A stretch of DNA of 64,000 nt from Rallus limicola (GCA_022605955.1 JAKCOZ010000099.1:992001-1056000); one strand, 5' to 3'; positions 24,401 through 38,080 are shown, numbered from the stretch's first letter. The notes: generated by a model not told the origin, from the sequence alone. A program made the numbers and translations.

Positions 24401-25899
24401 CTGCTAGGGCCGAGAAAAGCACCGTAGGAGGTTCCAGGCATGTTCCCTCTTTTAAGGCAAAGGAAAAGGCTGAGAGCCAAAGTGACAGGGTCTGCTCGTG
24501 TGTCCTGTTAGGAGGTTTCAGACAAGCTATGCCTTTCAGGCCTAGCTTCTTTACTTTGGGAGTTATTGCTGGACGTTTAGCATGTTTTGAACTGCAGTCT
24601 GCTAGGGCCGAGAAAAGCACCGTAGGAGGTTCCAGGCATGTTCCCTCTTTCCAGGCAAAGGAAAAGGCTGAGAGCCAAAGTGACAGGGTCTGCTCGTGTG
24701 TCCTGTTAGGAGCTTTCCGACAAGCTATGCCTTTCAGGCCTAGCTTCTTTACTTTGGGAGTTATTGCTGGACGTTTAGCATGTTTTGAACTGCAGTCTGC
24801 TAGGGCCGAGAAAAGCACCGTAGGAGGTTCCAGGCATGTTCCCTCTTTCCAGGCAAAGGAAAAGGCTGAGAGCCAAAGTGACAGGGTCTGCTCGTGTGTC
24901 CTGTTAGGAGGTTTCAGACAAGCTATGCCTTTCAGGCCTAGCTTCTTTACTTTGGGAGTTATTGCTGGACGGTTAGCATGTTTTGAACTGCAGTCTGCTA
25001 GGGCCGAGAAAAGCACCGTAGGAGGTTCCAGGCATGTTCCCTCTTTCCAGGCAAAGGAAAAGGCTGAGAGCCAAAGTGACAGGGTCTGCTCGTGTGTCCT
25101 GTTAGGAGGTTTCAGACAAGCTATGCCTTTCAGGCCTAGCTTCTTTACTTTGGGAGTTATTGCTAGACGTTTAGCATGTTTTGAACTGCAGTCTGCTAGG
25201 GCCGAGAAAAGCACCGTAGGAGGTTCCAGGCATGTTCCCTCTTTCCAGGCAAAGGAAAAGGCTGAGAGCCAAAGTGACAGGGTCTGCTCGTGTGTCCTGT
25301 TAGGAGGTTTCAGACAAGCTATGCCTTTCAGGCCTAGCTTCTTTACTTTGGGAATTATATCTGGACGTTTAGCATGTTTTGAACTGCAGTCTGCTAGGGC
25401 CGAGAAAAGCACCGTAGGAGGTTCCAGGCATGTTCCCTCTTTCCAGGCAAAGGAAAAGGCTGAGAGCCAAAGTGACAGGGTCTGCTCGTGTGTCCTGTTA
25501 GGAGGTTTCAGACAAGCTATGCCTTTCAGGCCTAGCTTCTTTACTTTGGGAGTTATTGCTGGACGTTTAGCATGTTTTGAACTGCAGTCTGCTAGGGCCG
25601 AGAAAAGCACCGTAGGAGGTTCCAGGCATGTTCCCTCTTTCCAGGCAAAGGAAAAGGCTGAGAGCCAAAGTGACAGGGTCTGCTCGTGTGTCCTGTTAGG
25701 AGGTTTCCGACAAGCTATGCCTTTCAGGCCTAGCTTCTTTACTTCGGGAGTTATTGCTGGACGTTTAGCATGTTTTGAACTGCAGTCTGCTAGGGCCGAG
25801 AAAAGCACCGTAGGAGGTTCCAGGCATGTTCCCTCTTTCCAGGCAAAGGAAAAGGCTGAGAGCCAAAGTGACAGGGTCTGCTCGTGTGTCCTGTTAGGA

Positions 25900-28700
25900 G
25901 GTTTCCGACAAGCTATGCCTTTCAGGCCTAGCTTCTTTTCTTTGGGAGTTATTGCTGGACGTTTAGCATGTTTTGAACTGCAGTCTGCTAGGGCCGAGAA
26001 AAGCGCCGTAGGAGGTTCCAGGTATGTTCCCTCTTTCCAGGCAAAGGAAAAGGCTGAGAGCCAAAGTGACAGGGTCTGCTCGTGTGTCCTGTTAGGAGGT
26101 TTCAGACAAGCTATGCCTTTCAGGCCTAGCTTCTTTACTTTGGGAGTTATTGCTGGCCGTTTAGCATGTTTTGAACTGCAGTCTGCTAGGGCCGAGAAAA
26201 GCACCGTAGGAGGTTCCAGGCATGTTCCCTCTTTCCAGGCAAAGGAAAAGGCTGAGAGACAAAGTGACAGGGTCTGCTCGTGTGTCCTGTTAGGAGGTTT
26301 CCGACAAGCTATGCCTTTCAGGCCTAGCTTCTTTACTTTGGGAGTTATTGCTGGCCGTTTAGCATGTTTTGAACTGCAGTCTGCTAGGGCCGAGAAAAGC
26401 ACCGAAGGAGGTTCCAGGCATGTTCCCTCTTTCCAGGCAAAGGAAAAGGCTGAGAGCCAAAGTGACAGGGTCTGCTCGTGTGTCCTGTTAGGAGGTTTCA
26501 GACAAGCTATGCCTTTCAGGCCTAGCTTCTTTACTTTGGGAGTTATTGCTGGACGGTTAGCATGTTTTGAACTGCAGTCTGCTAGGGCCGAGAAAAGCAC
26601 CGTAGGAGGTTCCAGGCATGTTCCCTCTTTCCAGGCAAAGGAAAAGGCTGAGAGCCAAAGTGACAGGGTCTGCTCGTGTGTCCTCTTAGGAGGTTTCAGA
26701 CAAGCTATGCCTTTCAGGCCTAGCTTCTTTACTTTGGGAGTTATTGCTGGCCGTTTAGCATGTTTTGAACTGCAGTCTGCTAGGGCCGAGAAAAGCACCG
26801 AAGGAGGTTCCAGGCATGTTCCCTCTTTCCAGGCAAAGGAAAAGGCTGAGAGCCAAAGTGACAGGGTCTGCTCGTGTGTCCTGTTAGGAGGTTTCAGACA
26901 AGCTATGCCTTTCAGGCCTAGCTTCTTTACTTTGGGAGTTATTGCTGGACGTTTAGCATGTTTTGAACTGCAGTCTGCTAGGGCCGAGAAAAGCACCGTA
27001 GGAGGTTCCAGGCATGTTCCCTCTTTCCAGGCAAAGGAAAAGGCTGAGAGCCAAAGTGACAGGGTCTGCTCGTGTATCCTGTTAGGAGGTTTCAGACAAG
27101 CTATGCCTTTCAGGCCTAGCTTCTTTACTTTGGGAGTTATTGCTGGACGTTTAGCATGTTTTGAACTGCAGTCTGCTAGGGCCGAGAAAAGCACCGTAGG
27201 AGGTTCCAGGCATGTTCCCTCTTTCCAGGCAAAGGAAAAGGCTGAGAGCCAAAGTGACAGGGTCTGCTCGTGTGTCCTGTTAGGAGGTTTCAGACAAGCT
27301 ATGCCTTTCAGGCCTAGCTTCTTTACTTTGGGAGTTATTGCTGGACGTTTAGCATGTTTTGAACTGCAGTCTGCTAGGGCCGAGAAAAGCACCGTAGGAG
27401 GTTCCAGGCATGTTCCCTCTTTCCAGGCAAAGGAAAAGGCTGAGAGCCAAAGTGACAGGGTCTGCTCGTGTGTCCTGTTAGGAGGTTTCAGACAAGCTAT
27501 GCCTTTCAGGCCTAGCTTCTTTACTTTGGGAGTTATTGCTGGACGTTTAGCATGTTTTGAACTGCAGTCTGCTAGGCTCGAGAAAAGCACCGTAGGAGGT
27601 TCCAGGCATGTTCCCTCTTTCCAGGCAAAGGAAAAGGCTGAGAGCCAAAGTGACAGGGTCTGCTCGTGTGTCCTGTTAGGAGGTTTCAGACAAGCTATGC
27701 CTTTCAGGCCTAGCTTCTTTACTTCGGGAGTTATTGCTGGACGTTTAGCATGTTTTGAACTGCAGTCTGCTAGGGCCGAGAAAAGCACCGTAGGAGGTTC
27801 CAGGCATGTTCCCTCTTTCCAGGCAAAGGAAAAGGCTGAGAGCCAAAGTGACAGGGTCTGCTCGTGTGTCCTGTTAGGAGGTTTCAGACAAGCTATGCCT
27901 TTCAGGCCTAGCTTCTTTACTTTGGGAATTATATCTGGACGTTTAGCATGTTTTGAACTGCAGTCTGCTAGGGCCGAGAAAAGCACCGTAGGAGGTTCCA
28001 GGCATGTTCCCTCTTTTCAGGCAAAGGAAAAGGCTGAGAGCCAAAGTGACAGGGTCTGCTCGTGTGTCCTGTTAGGAGGTTTCCGACAAGCTATGCCTTT
28101 CAGGCCTAGCTTCTTTACTTTGGGAGTTATTGCTGGACGTTTAGCATGTTTTGAACTGCAGTCTGCTAGGGCCGAGAAAAGCGCCGTAGGAGGTTCCAGG
28201 TATGTTCCCTCTTTCCAGGCAAAGGAAAAGGCTGAGAGCCAAAGTGACAGGGTCTGCTCGTGTGTCCTGTTAGGAGGTTTCAGACAAGCTATGCCTTTCA
28301 GGCCTAGCTTCTTTACTTTGGGAGTTATTGCTGGCCGTTTAGCATGTTTTGAACTGCAGTCTGCTAGGGCCGAGAAAAGCACCGTAGGAGGTTCCAGGCA
28401 TGTTCCCTCTTTCCAGGCAAAGGAAAAGGCTGAGAGCCAAAGTGACAGGGTCTGCTCATGTGTCCTGTTAGGAGGTTTCTGACAAGCTATGCCTTTCAGG
28501 CCTAGCTTCTTTACTTTGGGAGTTATTGCTGGCCGTTTAGCATGTTTTGAACTGCAGTCTGCTAGGGCCGAGAAAAGCACCGAAGGAGGTTCCAGGCATG
28601 TTCCCTCTTTCCAGGCAAAGGAAAAGGCTGAGAGCCAAAGTGACAGGGTCTGCTCGTGTGTCCTGTTAGGAGGTTTCAGACAAGCTATGCCTTTCAGGCC
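25900..28700. repeat. 11-monomer (2178-bp) duplication
   Basis: The double variant gcgccgtagg plus ccaggtatg is seen at 26003 and 28181, and an accgaagg unit follows in both cases (cgaag at 26403 and 28581). Both separations are exactly 2178 bp. The pairing of three rare changes at fixed spacing makes independent mutation unlikely. Confidence 0.8.
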
Positions 28701-29467
28701 TAGCTTCTTTACTTTGGGAGTTATTGCTGGACGTTTAGCATGTTTTGAAATGCAGTCTGCTAGGGCCGAGAAAAGCACCGTAGGAGGTTCCAGGCATGTT
28801 CCCTCTTTCCAGGCAAAGGAAAAGGCTGAGAGCCAAAGTGACAGGGTCTGCTCGTGTGTCCTGTTAGGAGGTTTCAGACAAGCTATGCCTTTCAGGCCTA
28901 GCTTCTTTACTTTGGGAGTTATTGCTGGACGTTTAGCATGTTTTGAACTGCAGTCTGCTAGGGCCGAGAAAAGCACCGTAGGAGGTTCCAGGCATGTTCC
29001 CTCTTTCCAGGCAAAGGAAAAGGCTGAGAGCCAAAGTGACAGGGTCTGCTCGTGTGTCCTGTTAGGAGGTTTCAGACAAGCTATGCCTTTCAGGCCTAGC
29101 TTCTTTACTTTGGGAGTTATTGCTGGACGTTTAGCATGTTTTGAACTGCAGTCTGCTAGGGCCGAGAAAAGCACCGTAGGAGGTTCCAGGCATGTTCCCT
29201 CTTTCCAGGCAAAGGAAAAGGCTGAGAGCCAAAGTGACAGGGGCTGCTCGTGTGTCCTGTTAGGAGGTTTCAGACAAGCTATGCCTTTCAGGCCTAGCTT
29301 CTTTACTTTGGGAGTTATTGCTGGACGTTTAGCATGTTTTGAACTGCAGTCTGCTAGGGCCGAGAAAAGCACCGTAGGAGGTTCCAGGCATGTTCCCTCT
29401 TTCCAGGCAAAGGAAAAGGCTGAGAGCCAAAGTGACAGGGTCTGCTCGTGTGTCCTGTTAGGAGGTT

Positions 29468-32400
29468 TCCGACAAGCTATGCCTTTCAGGCCTAGCTTCT
29501 TTACTTTGGGAGTTATTGCTGGACGTTTAGCATGTTTTGAACTGCAGTCTGCTAGGCTCGAGAAAAGCACCGTAGGAGGTTCCAGGCATGTTCCCTCTTT
29601 CCAGGCAAAGGAAAAGGCTGAGACCCAAAGTGACAGGGTCTGCTCGTGTGTCCTGTTAGGAGGTTTCAGACAAGCTATGCCTTTCAGGCCTAGCTTCTTT
29701 ACTTTGGGAGTTATTGCTGGCCGTTTAGCATGTTTTGAACTGCAGTCTGCTAGGGCCGAGAAAAGCACCGTAGGAGGTTCCAGGCATGTTCCCTCTTTCC
29801 AGGCAAAGGAAAAGGCTGAGAGCCAAAGTGACAGGGTCTGCTCGTGTGTCCTGTTAGGAGGTTTCAGACAAGCTATGCCTTTCAGGCCTAGCTTCTTTAC
29901 TTTGGGAGTTATTGCTGGACGTTTAGCATGTTTTGAACTGCAGTCTGCTAGGGCCGAGAAAAGCACCGTAGGAGGTTCCAGGCATGTTCCCTCTTTCCAG
30001 GCAAAGGAAAAGGCTGAGAGCCAAAGTGACAGGGTCTGCTCGTGTGTCCTGTTAGGAGGTTTCAGACAAGCTATGCCTTTCAGGCCTAGCTTCTTTACTT
30101 TGGGAGTTATTGCTGGACGTTTAGCATGTTTTGAACTGCAGTCTGCTAGGGCCGAGAAAAGCACCGAAGGAGGTTCCAGGCATGTTCCCTCTTTCCAGGC
30201 AAAGGAAAAGGCTGAGAGCCAAAGTGACAGGGTCTGCTCGTGTGTCCTGTTAGGAGGTTTCAGACAAGCTATGCCTTTCAGGCCTAGCTTCTTTACTTTG
30301 GGAGTTATTGCTGGACGTTTAGCATGTTTTGAACTGCAGTCTGCTAGGGCCGAGAAAAGCACCGTAGGAGGTTCCAGGCATGTTCCCTCTTTCCAGGCAA
30401 AGGAAAAGGCTGAGAGCCAAAGTGACAGGGTCTGCTCGTGTGTCCTGTTAGGAGGTTTCAGACAAGCTATGCCTTTCAGGCCTAGCTTCTTTAATTTGGG
30501 AGTTATTGCTGGACGTTTAGCATGTTTTGAACTGCAGTCTGCTAGGGCCGAGAAAAGCACCGTAGGAGGTTCCAGGCATGTTCCCTCTTTCCAGGCAAAG
30601 GAAAAGGCTGAGAGCCAAAGTGACAGGGTCTGCTCGTGTGTCCTGTTAGGAGGTTTCAGACAAGCTATGCCTTTCAGGCCTAGCTTCTTTACTTTGGGAG
30701 TTATTGCTGGACGTTTAGCATGTTTTGAACTGCAGTCTGCTAGGGCCGAGAAAAGCACCGTAGGAGGTTCCAGGCATGTTCCCTCTTTCCAGGCAAAGGA
30801 AAAGGCTGAGAGCCAAAGTGACAGGGTCTGCTTGTGTGTCCTGTTAGGAGGTTTCAGACAAGCTATGCCTTTCAGGCCTAGCTTCTTTACTTTGGGAGTT
30901 ATTGCTGGACGTTTAGCATGTTTTGAACTGCAGTCTGCTAGGGCCGAGGAAAGCACCGTAGGAGGTTCCAGGCATGTTCCCTCTTTCCAGGCAAAGGAAA
31001 AGGCTGAGAGCCAAAGTGACAGGGTCTGCTCGTGTGTCCTGTTAGGAGGTTTCAGACAAGCTATGCCTTTCAGGCCTAGCTTCTTTACTTTGGGAGTTAT
31101 TGCTGGCCGTTTAGCATGTTTTGAACTGCAGTCTGCTAGGGCCGAGAAAAGCACCGTAGGAGGTTCCAGGCATGTTCCCTCTTTCCAGGCAAAGGAAAAG
31201 GCTGAGAGCCAAAGTGACAGGGTCTGCTCGTGTGTCCTGTTAGGAGGTTTCAGACAAGCTATGCCTTTCAGGCCTAGCTTCTTTACTTTGGGAGTTATTG
31301 CTGGACGTTTAGCATGTTTTGAACTGCAGTCTGCTAGGGCCGAGAAAAGCACCGTAGGAGGTTCCAGGCATGTTCCCTCTTTCCAGGCAAAGGAAAAGGC
31401 TGAGAGCCAAAGTGACAGGGTCTGCTCGTGTGTCCTGTTAGGAGGTTTCTGACAAGCTATGGCTTTCAGGCCTAGCTTCTTTCCTTCGGGAGTTATTGCT
31501 GGCCGTTTAGCATGTTTTGAACTGCAGTCTGCTAGGGCCGAGAAAAGCACCGTAGGAGGTTCCAGGCATGTTCCCTCTTTCCAGGCAAAGGAAAAGGCTG
31601 AGAGCCAAAGTGACAGGGTCTGCTCGTGTGTCCTGTTAGGAGGTTTCAGACAAGCTATGCCTTTCAGGCCTAGCTTCTTTACTTTGGGAATTATATCTGG
31701 ACGTTTAGCATGTTTTGAACTGCAGTCTGCTAGGGCCGAGAATAGCACCGTAGGAGGTTCCAGGCATGTTCCCTCTTTCCAGGCAAAGGAAAAGGCTGAG
31801 AGCCAAAGTGACAGGGTCTGCTCGTGTGTCCTGTTAGGAGGTTTCAGACAAGCTATGCCTTTCAGGCCTAGCTTCTTTACTTTGGGAGTTATTGCTGGCC
31901 GTTTAGCATGTTTTGAACTGCAGTCTGCTAGGGCCGAGAAAAGCACCGAAGGAGGTTCCAGGCATGTTCCCTCTTTCCAGGCAAAGGAAAAGGCTGAGAG
32001 CCAAAGTGACAGGGTCTGCTCGTGTGTCCTGTTAGGAGGTTTCAGACAAGCTATGCCTTTCAGGCCTAGCTTCTTTACTTTGGGAGTTATTGCTGGACGT
32101 TTAGCATGTTTTGAACTGCAGTCTGCTAGGGCCGAGAAAAGCACCGTAGGAGGTTCCAGGCATGTTCCCTCTTTCCAGGCAAAGGAAAAGGCTGAGAGCC
32201 AAAGTGACAGGGTCTGCTCGTGTGTCCTGTTAGGAGGTTTCAGACAAGCTATGGCTTTCAGGCCTAGCTTCTTTACTTCGGGAGTTATTGCTGGCCGTTT
32301 AGCATGTTTTGAACTGCAGTCTGCTAGGGCTGAGAAAAGCACCGTAGGAGGTTCCAGGCATGTTCCCTCTTTCCAGGCAAAGGAAAAGGCTGAGAGCCAA

Positions 32401-34200
32401 AGTGACAGGGTCTGCTCGTGTGTCCTGTTAGGAGGTTTCAGACAAGCTATGCCTTTCAGGCCTAGCTTCTTTACTTTGGGAATTATATCTGGACGTTTAG
32501 CATGTTTTGAACTGCAGTCTGCTAGGGCCGAGAAAAGCGCCGTAGGAGGTTCCAGGCATGTTCCCTCTTTCCAGGCAAAGGAAAAGGCTGAGAGCCAAAG
32601 TGACAGGGTCTGCTCGTGTGTCCTGTTAGGAGGTTTCAGACAAGCTATGCCTTTCAGGCCTAGCTTCTTTACTTTGGGAGTTATTGCTGGCCGTTTAGCA
32701 TGTTTTGAACTGCAGTCTGCTAGGGCCGAGAAAAGCACCGAAGGAGGTTCCAGGCATGTTCCCTCTTTCCAGGCAAAGGAAAAGGCTGAGAGCCAAAGTG
32801 ACAGGGTCTGCTCGTGTGTCCTGTTAGGAGGTTTCAGACAAGCTATGCCTTTCAGGCCTAGCTTCTTTACTTTGGGAGTTATTGCTGGACGTTTAGCATG
32901 TTTTGAACTGCAGTCTGCTAGGGCCGAGAAAAGCACCGTAGGAGGTTCCAGGCATGTTCCCTCTTTCCAGGCAAAGGAAAAGGCTGAGAGCCAAAGTGAC
33001 AGGGTCTGCTCGTGTGTCCTGTTAGGAGGTTTCAGACAAGCTATGCCTTTCAGGCCTAGCTTCTTTACTTTGGGAGTTATTGCTGGACGTTTAGCATGTT
33101 TTGAACTGCAGTCTGCTAGGGCCGAGAAAAGCACCGTAGGAGGTTCCAGGCATGTTCCCTCTTTCCAGGCAAAGGAAAAGGCTGAGAGCCAAAGTGACAG
33201 GGTCTGCTCGTGTGTCCTGTTAGGAGGTTTCAGACAAGCTATGCCTTTCAGGCCTAGCTTCTTTACTTTGGGAGTTATTGCTGGACGTTTAGCATGTTTT
33301 GAACTGCAGTCTGCTAGGGCCGAGAAAAGCACCGTAGGAGGTTCCAGGCATGTTCCCTCTTTCCAGGCAAAGGAAAAGGCTGAGAGCCAAAGTGACAGGG
33401 TCTGCTCGTGTGTCCTGTTAGGAGGTTTCAGACAAGCTATGCCTTTCAGGCCTAGCTTCTTTACTTTGGGAGTTATTGCTGGACGTTTAGCATGTTTTGA
33501 ACTGCAGTCTGCTAGGGCCGAGAAAAGCACCGTAGGAGGTTCCAGGCATGTTCCCTCTTTCCAGGCAAAGGAAAAGGCTGAGAGCCAAAGTGACAGGGTC
33601 TGCTCGTGTGTCCTGTTAGGAGGTTTCAGACAAGCTATGCCTTTCAGGCCTAGCTTCTTTACTTTGGGAGTTATTGCTGGACGTTTAGCATGTTTTGAAC
33701 TGCAGTCTGCTAGGGCCGAGAAAAGCACCGTAGGAGGTTCCAGGCATGTTCCCTCTTTCCAGGCAAAGGAAAAGGCTGAGAGCCAAAGTGACAGGGTCTG
33801 CTCGTGTGTCCTGTTAGGAGGTTTCAGACAAGCTATGCCTTTCAGGCCTAGCTTCTTTACTTTGGGAGTTATTGCTGGACGTTTAGCATGTTTTGAACTG
33901 CAGTCTGCTAGGGCCGAGAAAAGCACCGTAGGAGGTTCCAGGCATGTTCCCTCTTTCCAGGCAAAGGAAAAGGCTGAGAGCCAAAGTGACAGGGTCTGCT
34001 CGTGTGTCCTGTTAGGAGGTTTCCGACAAGCTATGCCTTTCAGGCCTAGCTTCTTTACTTTGGGAGTTATTGCTGGACGTTTAGCATGTTTTGAACTGCA
34101 GTCTGCTAGGCTCGAGAAAAGCACCGTAGGAGGTTCCAGGCATGTTCCCTCTTTCCAGGCAAAGGAAAAGGCTGAGACCCAAAGTGACAGGGTCTGCTCG
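29468..34200. repeat. 23-monomer (4554-bp) duplication
   Basis: A tttccgac unit, then ggctcgag, then gagacccaaag (for gagagccaaag) occurs near 29468-29630 and again near 34022-34184. The offset is 4554 bp, exactly 23 units. The middle of the interval differs between copies. The length equals that of HOR module C in the first part of the window, but the variants are different. Confidence 0.75.
31459..33045. repeat. 4-monomer (792-bp) tandem duplication
   Basis: Three ordered variants repeat at exactly 792 bp: atggctttc with a ttcggg/ggccgttt unit (31459 and 32251), ggaattatatctgg (31686 and 32478), and accgaagg (31941 and 32733). The copies differ at single sites, for example ttccttcgg versus ttacttcgg and gagaata versus gcgccg. 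Confidence 0.88.
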
Positions 34201-37200
34201 TGTGTCCTGTTAGGAGGTTTCAGACAAGCTATGCCTTTCAGGCCTAGCTTCTTTACTTTGGGAGTTATTGCTGGCCGTTTAGCATGTTTTGAACTGCAGT
34301 CTGCTAGGGCCGAGAAAAGCACCGTAGGAGGTTCCAGGCATGTTCCCTCTTTCCAGGCAAAGGAAAAGGCTGAGAGCCAAAGTGACAGGGTCTGCTCGTG
34401 TGTCCTGTTAGGAGGTTTCAGACAAGCTATGCCTTTCAGGCCTAGCTTCTTTACTTTGGGAGTTATTGCTGGACGTTTAGCATGTTTTGAACTGCAGTCT
34501 GCTAGGGCCGAGAAAAGCACCGTAGGAGGTTCCAGGCATGTTCCCTCTTTCCAGGCAAAGGAAAAGGCTGAGAGCCAAAGTGACAGGGTCTGCTCGTGTG
34601 TCCTGTTAGGAGGTTTCAGACAAGCTATGCCTTTCAGGCCTAGCTTCTTTACTTTGGGAGTTATTGCTGGACGTTTAGCATGTTTTGAACTGCAGTCTGC
34701 TAGGGCCGAGAAAAGCACCGTAGGAGGTTCCAGGCATGTTCCCTCTTTCCAGGCAAAGGAAAAGGCTGAGAGCCAAAGTGACAGGGTCTGCTCGTGTGTC
34801 CTGTTAGGAGGTTTCAGACAAGCTATGCCTTTCAGGCCTAGCTTCTTTACTTTGGGAGTTATTGCTGGACGTTTAGCATGTTTTGAACTGCAGTCTGCTA
34901 GGGCCGAGAAAAGCACCGTAGGAGGTTCCAGGCATGTTCCCTCTTTCCAGGCAAAGGAAAAGGCTGAGAGCCAAAGTGACAGGGTCTGCTCGTGTGTCCT
35001 GTTAGGAGGTTTCAGACAAGCTATGCCTTTCAGGCCTAGCTTCTTTACTTTGGGAGTTATTGCTGGACGTTTAGCATGTTTTGAACTGCAGTCTGCTAGG
35101 CTCGAGAAAAGCACCGTAGGAGGTTCCAGGCATGTTCCCTCTTTCCAGGCAAAGGAAAAGGCTGAGAGCCAAAGTGACAGGGTCTGCTCGTGTGTCCTGT
35201 TAGGAGGTTTCAGACAAGCTATGCCTTTCAGGCCTAGCTTCTTTACTTTGGGAGTTATTGCTGGACGTTTAGCATGTTTTGAACTGCAGTCTGCTAGGGC
35301 CGAGAAAAGCACCGTAGGAGGTTCCAGGCATGTTCCCTCTTTCCAGGCAAAGGAAAAGGCTGAGAGCCAAAGTGACAGGGTCTGCTTGTGTGTCCTGTTA
35401 GGAGGTTTCAGACAAGCTATGCCTTTCAGGCCTAGCTTCTTTACTTTGGGAATTATATCTGGACGTTTAGCATGTTTTGAACTGCAGTCTGCTAGGGCCG
35501 AGAAAAGCACCGTAGGAGGTTCCAGGCATGTTCCCTCTTTTCAGGCAAAGGAAAAGGCTGAGAGCCAAAGTGACAGGGTCTGCTCGTGTGTCCTGTTAGG
35601 AGGTTTCAGACAAGCTATGCCTTTCAGGCCTAGCTTCTTTACTTTGGGAGTTATTGCTGGACGTTTAGCATGTTTTGAACTGCAGTCTGCTAGGGCCGAG
35701 AAAAGCGCCGTAGGAGGTTCCAGGCATGTTCCCTCTTTCCAGGCAAAGGAAAAGGCTGAGAGCCAAAGTGACAGGGTCTGCTCGTGTGTCCTGTTAGGAG
35801 GTTTCAGACAAGCTATGCCTTTCAGGCCTAGCTTCTTTACTTTGGGAGTTATTGCTGGCCGTTTAGCATGTTTTGAACTGCAGTCTGCTAGGGCCGAGAA
35901 AAGCGCCGTAGGAGGTTCCAGGCATGTTCCCTCTTTCCAGGCAAAGGAAAAGGCTGAGAGCCAAAGTGACAGGGTCTGCTCGTGTGTCCTGTTAGGAGGT
36001 TTCAGACAAGCTATGCCTTTCAGGCCTAGCTTCTTTACTTTGGGAGTTATTGCTGGACGTTTAGCATGTTTTGAACTGCAGTCTGCTAGGGCCGAGAAAA
36101 GCACCGTAGGAGGTTCCAGGCATGTTCCCTCTTTCCAGGCAAAGGAAAAGGCTGAGAGCCAAAGTGACAGGGTCTGCTCGTGTGTCCTGTTAGGAGGTTT
36201 CAGACAAGCTATGCCTTTCAGGCCTAGCTTCTTTACTTTGGGAGTTATTGCTGGACGTTTAGCATGTTTTGAACTGCAGTCTGCTAGGGCCGAGAAAAGC
36301 ACCGTAGGAGGTTCCAGGCATGTTCCCTCTTTCCAGGCAAAGGAAAAGGCTGAGAGCCAAAGTGACAGGGTCTGCTCGTGTGTCCCTTTAGGAGGTTTCA
36401 GACAAGCTATGCCTTTCAGGCCTAGCTTCTTTACTTTGGGAGTTATTGCTGGACGTTTAGCATGTTTTGAACTGCAGTCTGCTAGGGCCGAGAAAAGCAC
36501 CGTAGGAGGTTCCAGGCATGTTCCCTCTTTCCAGGCAAAGGAAAAGGCTGAGAGCCAAAGTGACAGGGTCTGCTCGTGTGTCCTGTTAGGAGGTTTCAGA
36601 CAAGCTATGCCTTTCAGGCCTAGCTTCTTTACTTTGGGAGTTATTGCTGGACGTTTAGCATGTTTTGAACTGCAGTCTGCTAGGGCCGAGAAAAGCGCCG
36701 TAGGAGGTTCCAGGCATGTTCCCTCTTTCCAGGCAAAGGAAAAGGCTGAGAGCCAAAGTGACAGGGTCTGCTCGTGTGTCCTGTTAGGAGGTTTCAGACA
36801 AGCTATGCCTTTCAGTCCTAGCTTCTTTACTTTGGGAGTTATTGCTGGACGTTTAGCATGTTTTGAACTGCAGTCTGCTAGGGCCGAGAAAAGCACCGTA
36901 GGAGGTTCCAGGCATGTTCCCTCTTTCCAGGCAAAGGAAAAGGCTGAGAGCCAAAGTGACAGGGTCTGCTCGTGTGTCCTGTTAGGAGGTTTCAGACAAG
37001 CTATGCCTTTCAGGCCTAGCTTCTTTACTTTGGGAGTTATTGCTGGACGTTTAGCATGTTTTGAACTGCAGTCTGCTAGGGCCGAGAAAAGCACCGTAGG
37101 AGGTTCCAGGCATGTTCCCTCTTTCCAGGCAAAGGAAAAGGCTGAGAGCCAAAGTGACAGGGTCTGCTCGTGTGTCCTGTTAGGAGGTTTCAGACAAGCT

Positions 37201-38080
37201 ATGCCTTTCAGGCCTAGCTTCTTTACTTTGGGAGTTATTGCTGGACGTTTAGCATGTTTTGAACTGCAGTCTGCTAGGGCCGAGAAAAGCACCGTAGGAG
37301 GTTCCAGGCATGTTCCCTCTTTCCAGGCAAAGGAAAAGGCTGAGAGCCAAAGTGACAGGGTCTGCTCGTGTGTCCTGTTAGGAGGTTTCAGACAAGCTAT
37401 GCCTTTCAGGCCTAGCTTCTTTACTTTGGGAGTTATTGCTGGACGTTTAGCATGTTTTGAACTGCAGTCTGCTAGGCTCGAGAAAAGCACCGTAGGAGGT
37501 TCCAGGCATGTTCCCTCTTTCCAGGCAAAGGAAAAGGCTGAGAGCCAAAGTGACAGGGTCTGCTCGTGTGTCCTGTTAGGAGGTTTCAGACAAGCTATGC
37601 CTTTCAGGCCTAGCTTCTTTACTTTGGGAGTTATTGCTGGACGTTTAGCATGTTTTGAACTGCAGTCTGCTAGGGCCGAGAAAAGCACCGTAGGAGGTTC
37701 CAGGCATGTTCCCTCTTTCCAGGCAAAGGAAAAGGCTGAGAGCCAAAGTGACAGGGTCTGCTCGTGTGTCCTGTTAGGAGGTTTCAGACAAGCTATGCCT
37801 TTCAGGCCTAGCTTCTTTACTTTGGGAGTTATTGCTGGACGTTTAGCATGTTTTGAACTGCAGTCTGCTAGGGCCGAGAAAAGCACCGTAGGAGGTTCCA
37901 GGCATGTTCCCTCTTTCCAGGCAAAGGAAAAGGCTGAGAGCCAAAGTGACAGGGTCTGCTCGTGTGTCCTGTTAGGAGGTTTCAGACAAGCTATGCCTTT
38001 CAGGCCTAGCTTCTTTACTTTGGGAGTTATTGCTGGACGTTTAGCATGTTTTGAACTGCAGTCTGCTAGGGCCGAGAAAA

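Larger units (their letters stand above)
27924..35560. repeat. Shared variant pair 38 monomers (7524 bp) apart
   Basis: A ggaattatatctgg unit followed about 87 bases later by ctcttttcagg occurs at 27924/28011 and again at 35448/35535. Both spacings are 7524 bp. The second change (cc to tc) creates a stop on the minus strand, which is why the antisense open frame breaks at both places. This may mark a long duplication or two captures of one block. Confidence 0.65.

Noticed and set aside
20751..25170. 20-unit duplication linking agctttccga at 20751 and 24711
   Set aside because: The next marker (ctagacg at 21401 and 25163) has a lag one unit shorter, with indels between. A related block with a lost unit is likely, but I could not define its borders well enough to list it.
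28471..31452. 15-unit duplication suggested by two tttctgac stop variants 2970 bp apart
   Set aside because: Only this one variant matches at that lag. The linked gcgccg/ggtatg and accgaagg units next to 28.2-28.6 kb are absent at the matching place, so the evidence is too thin.
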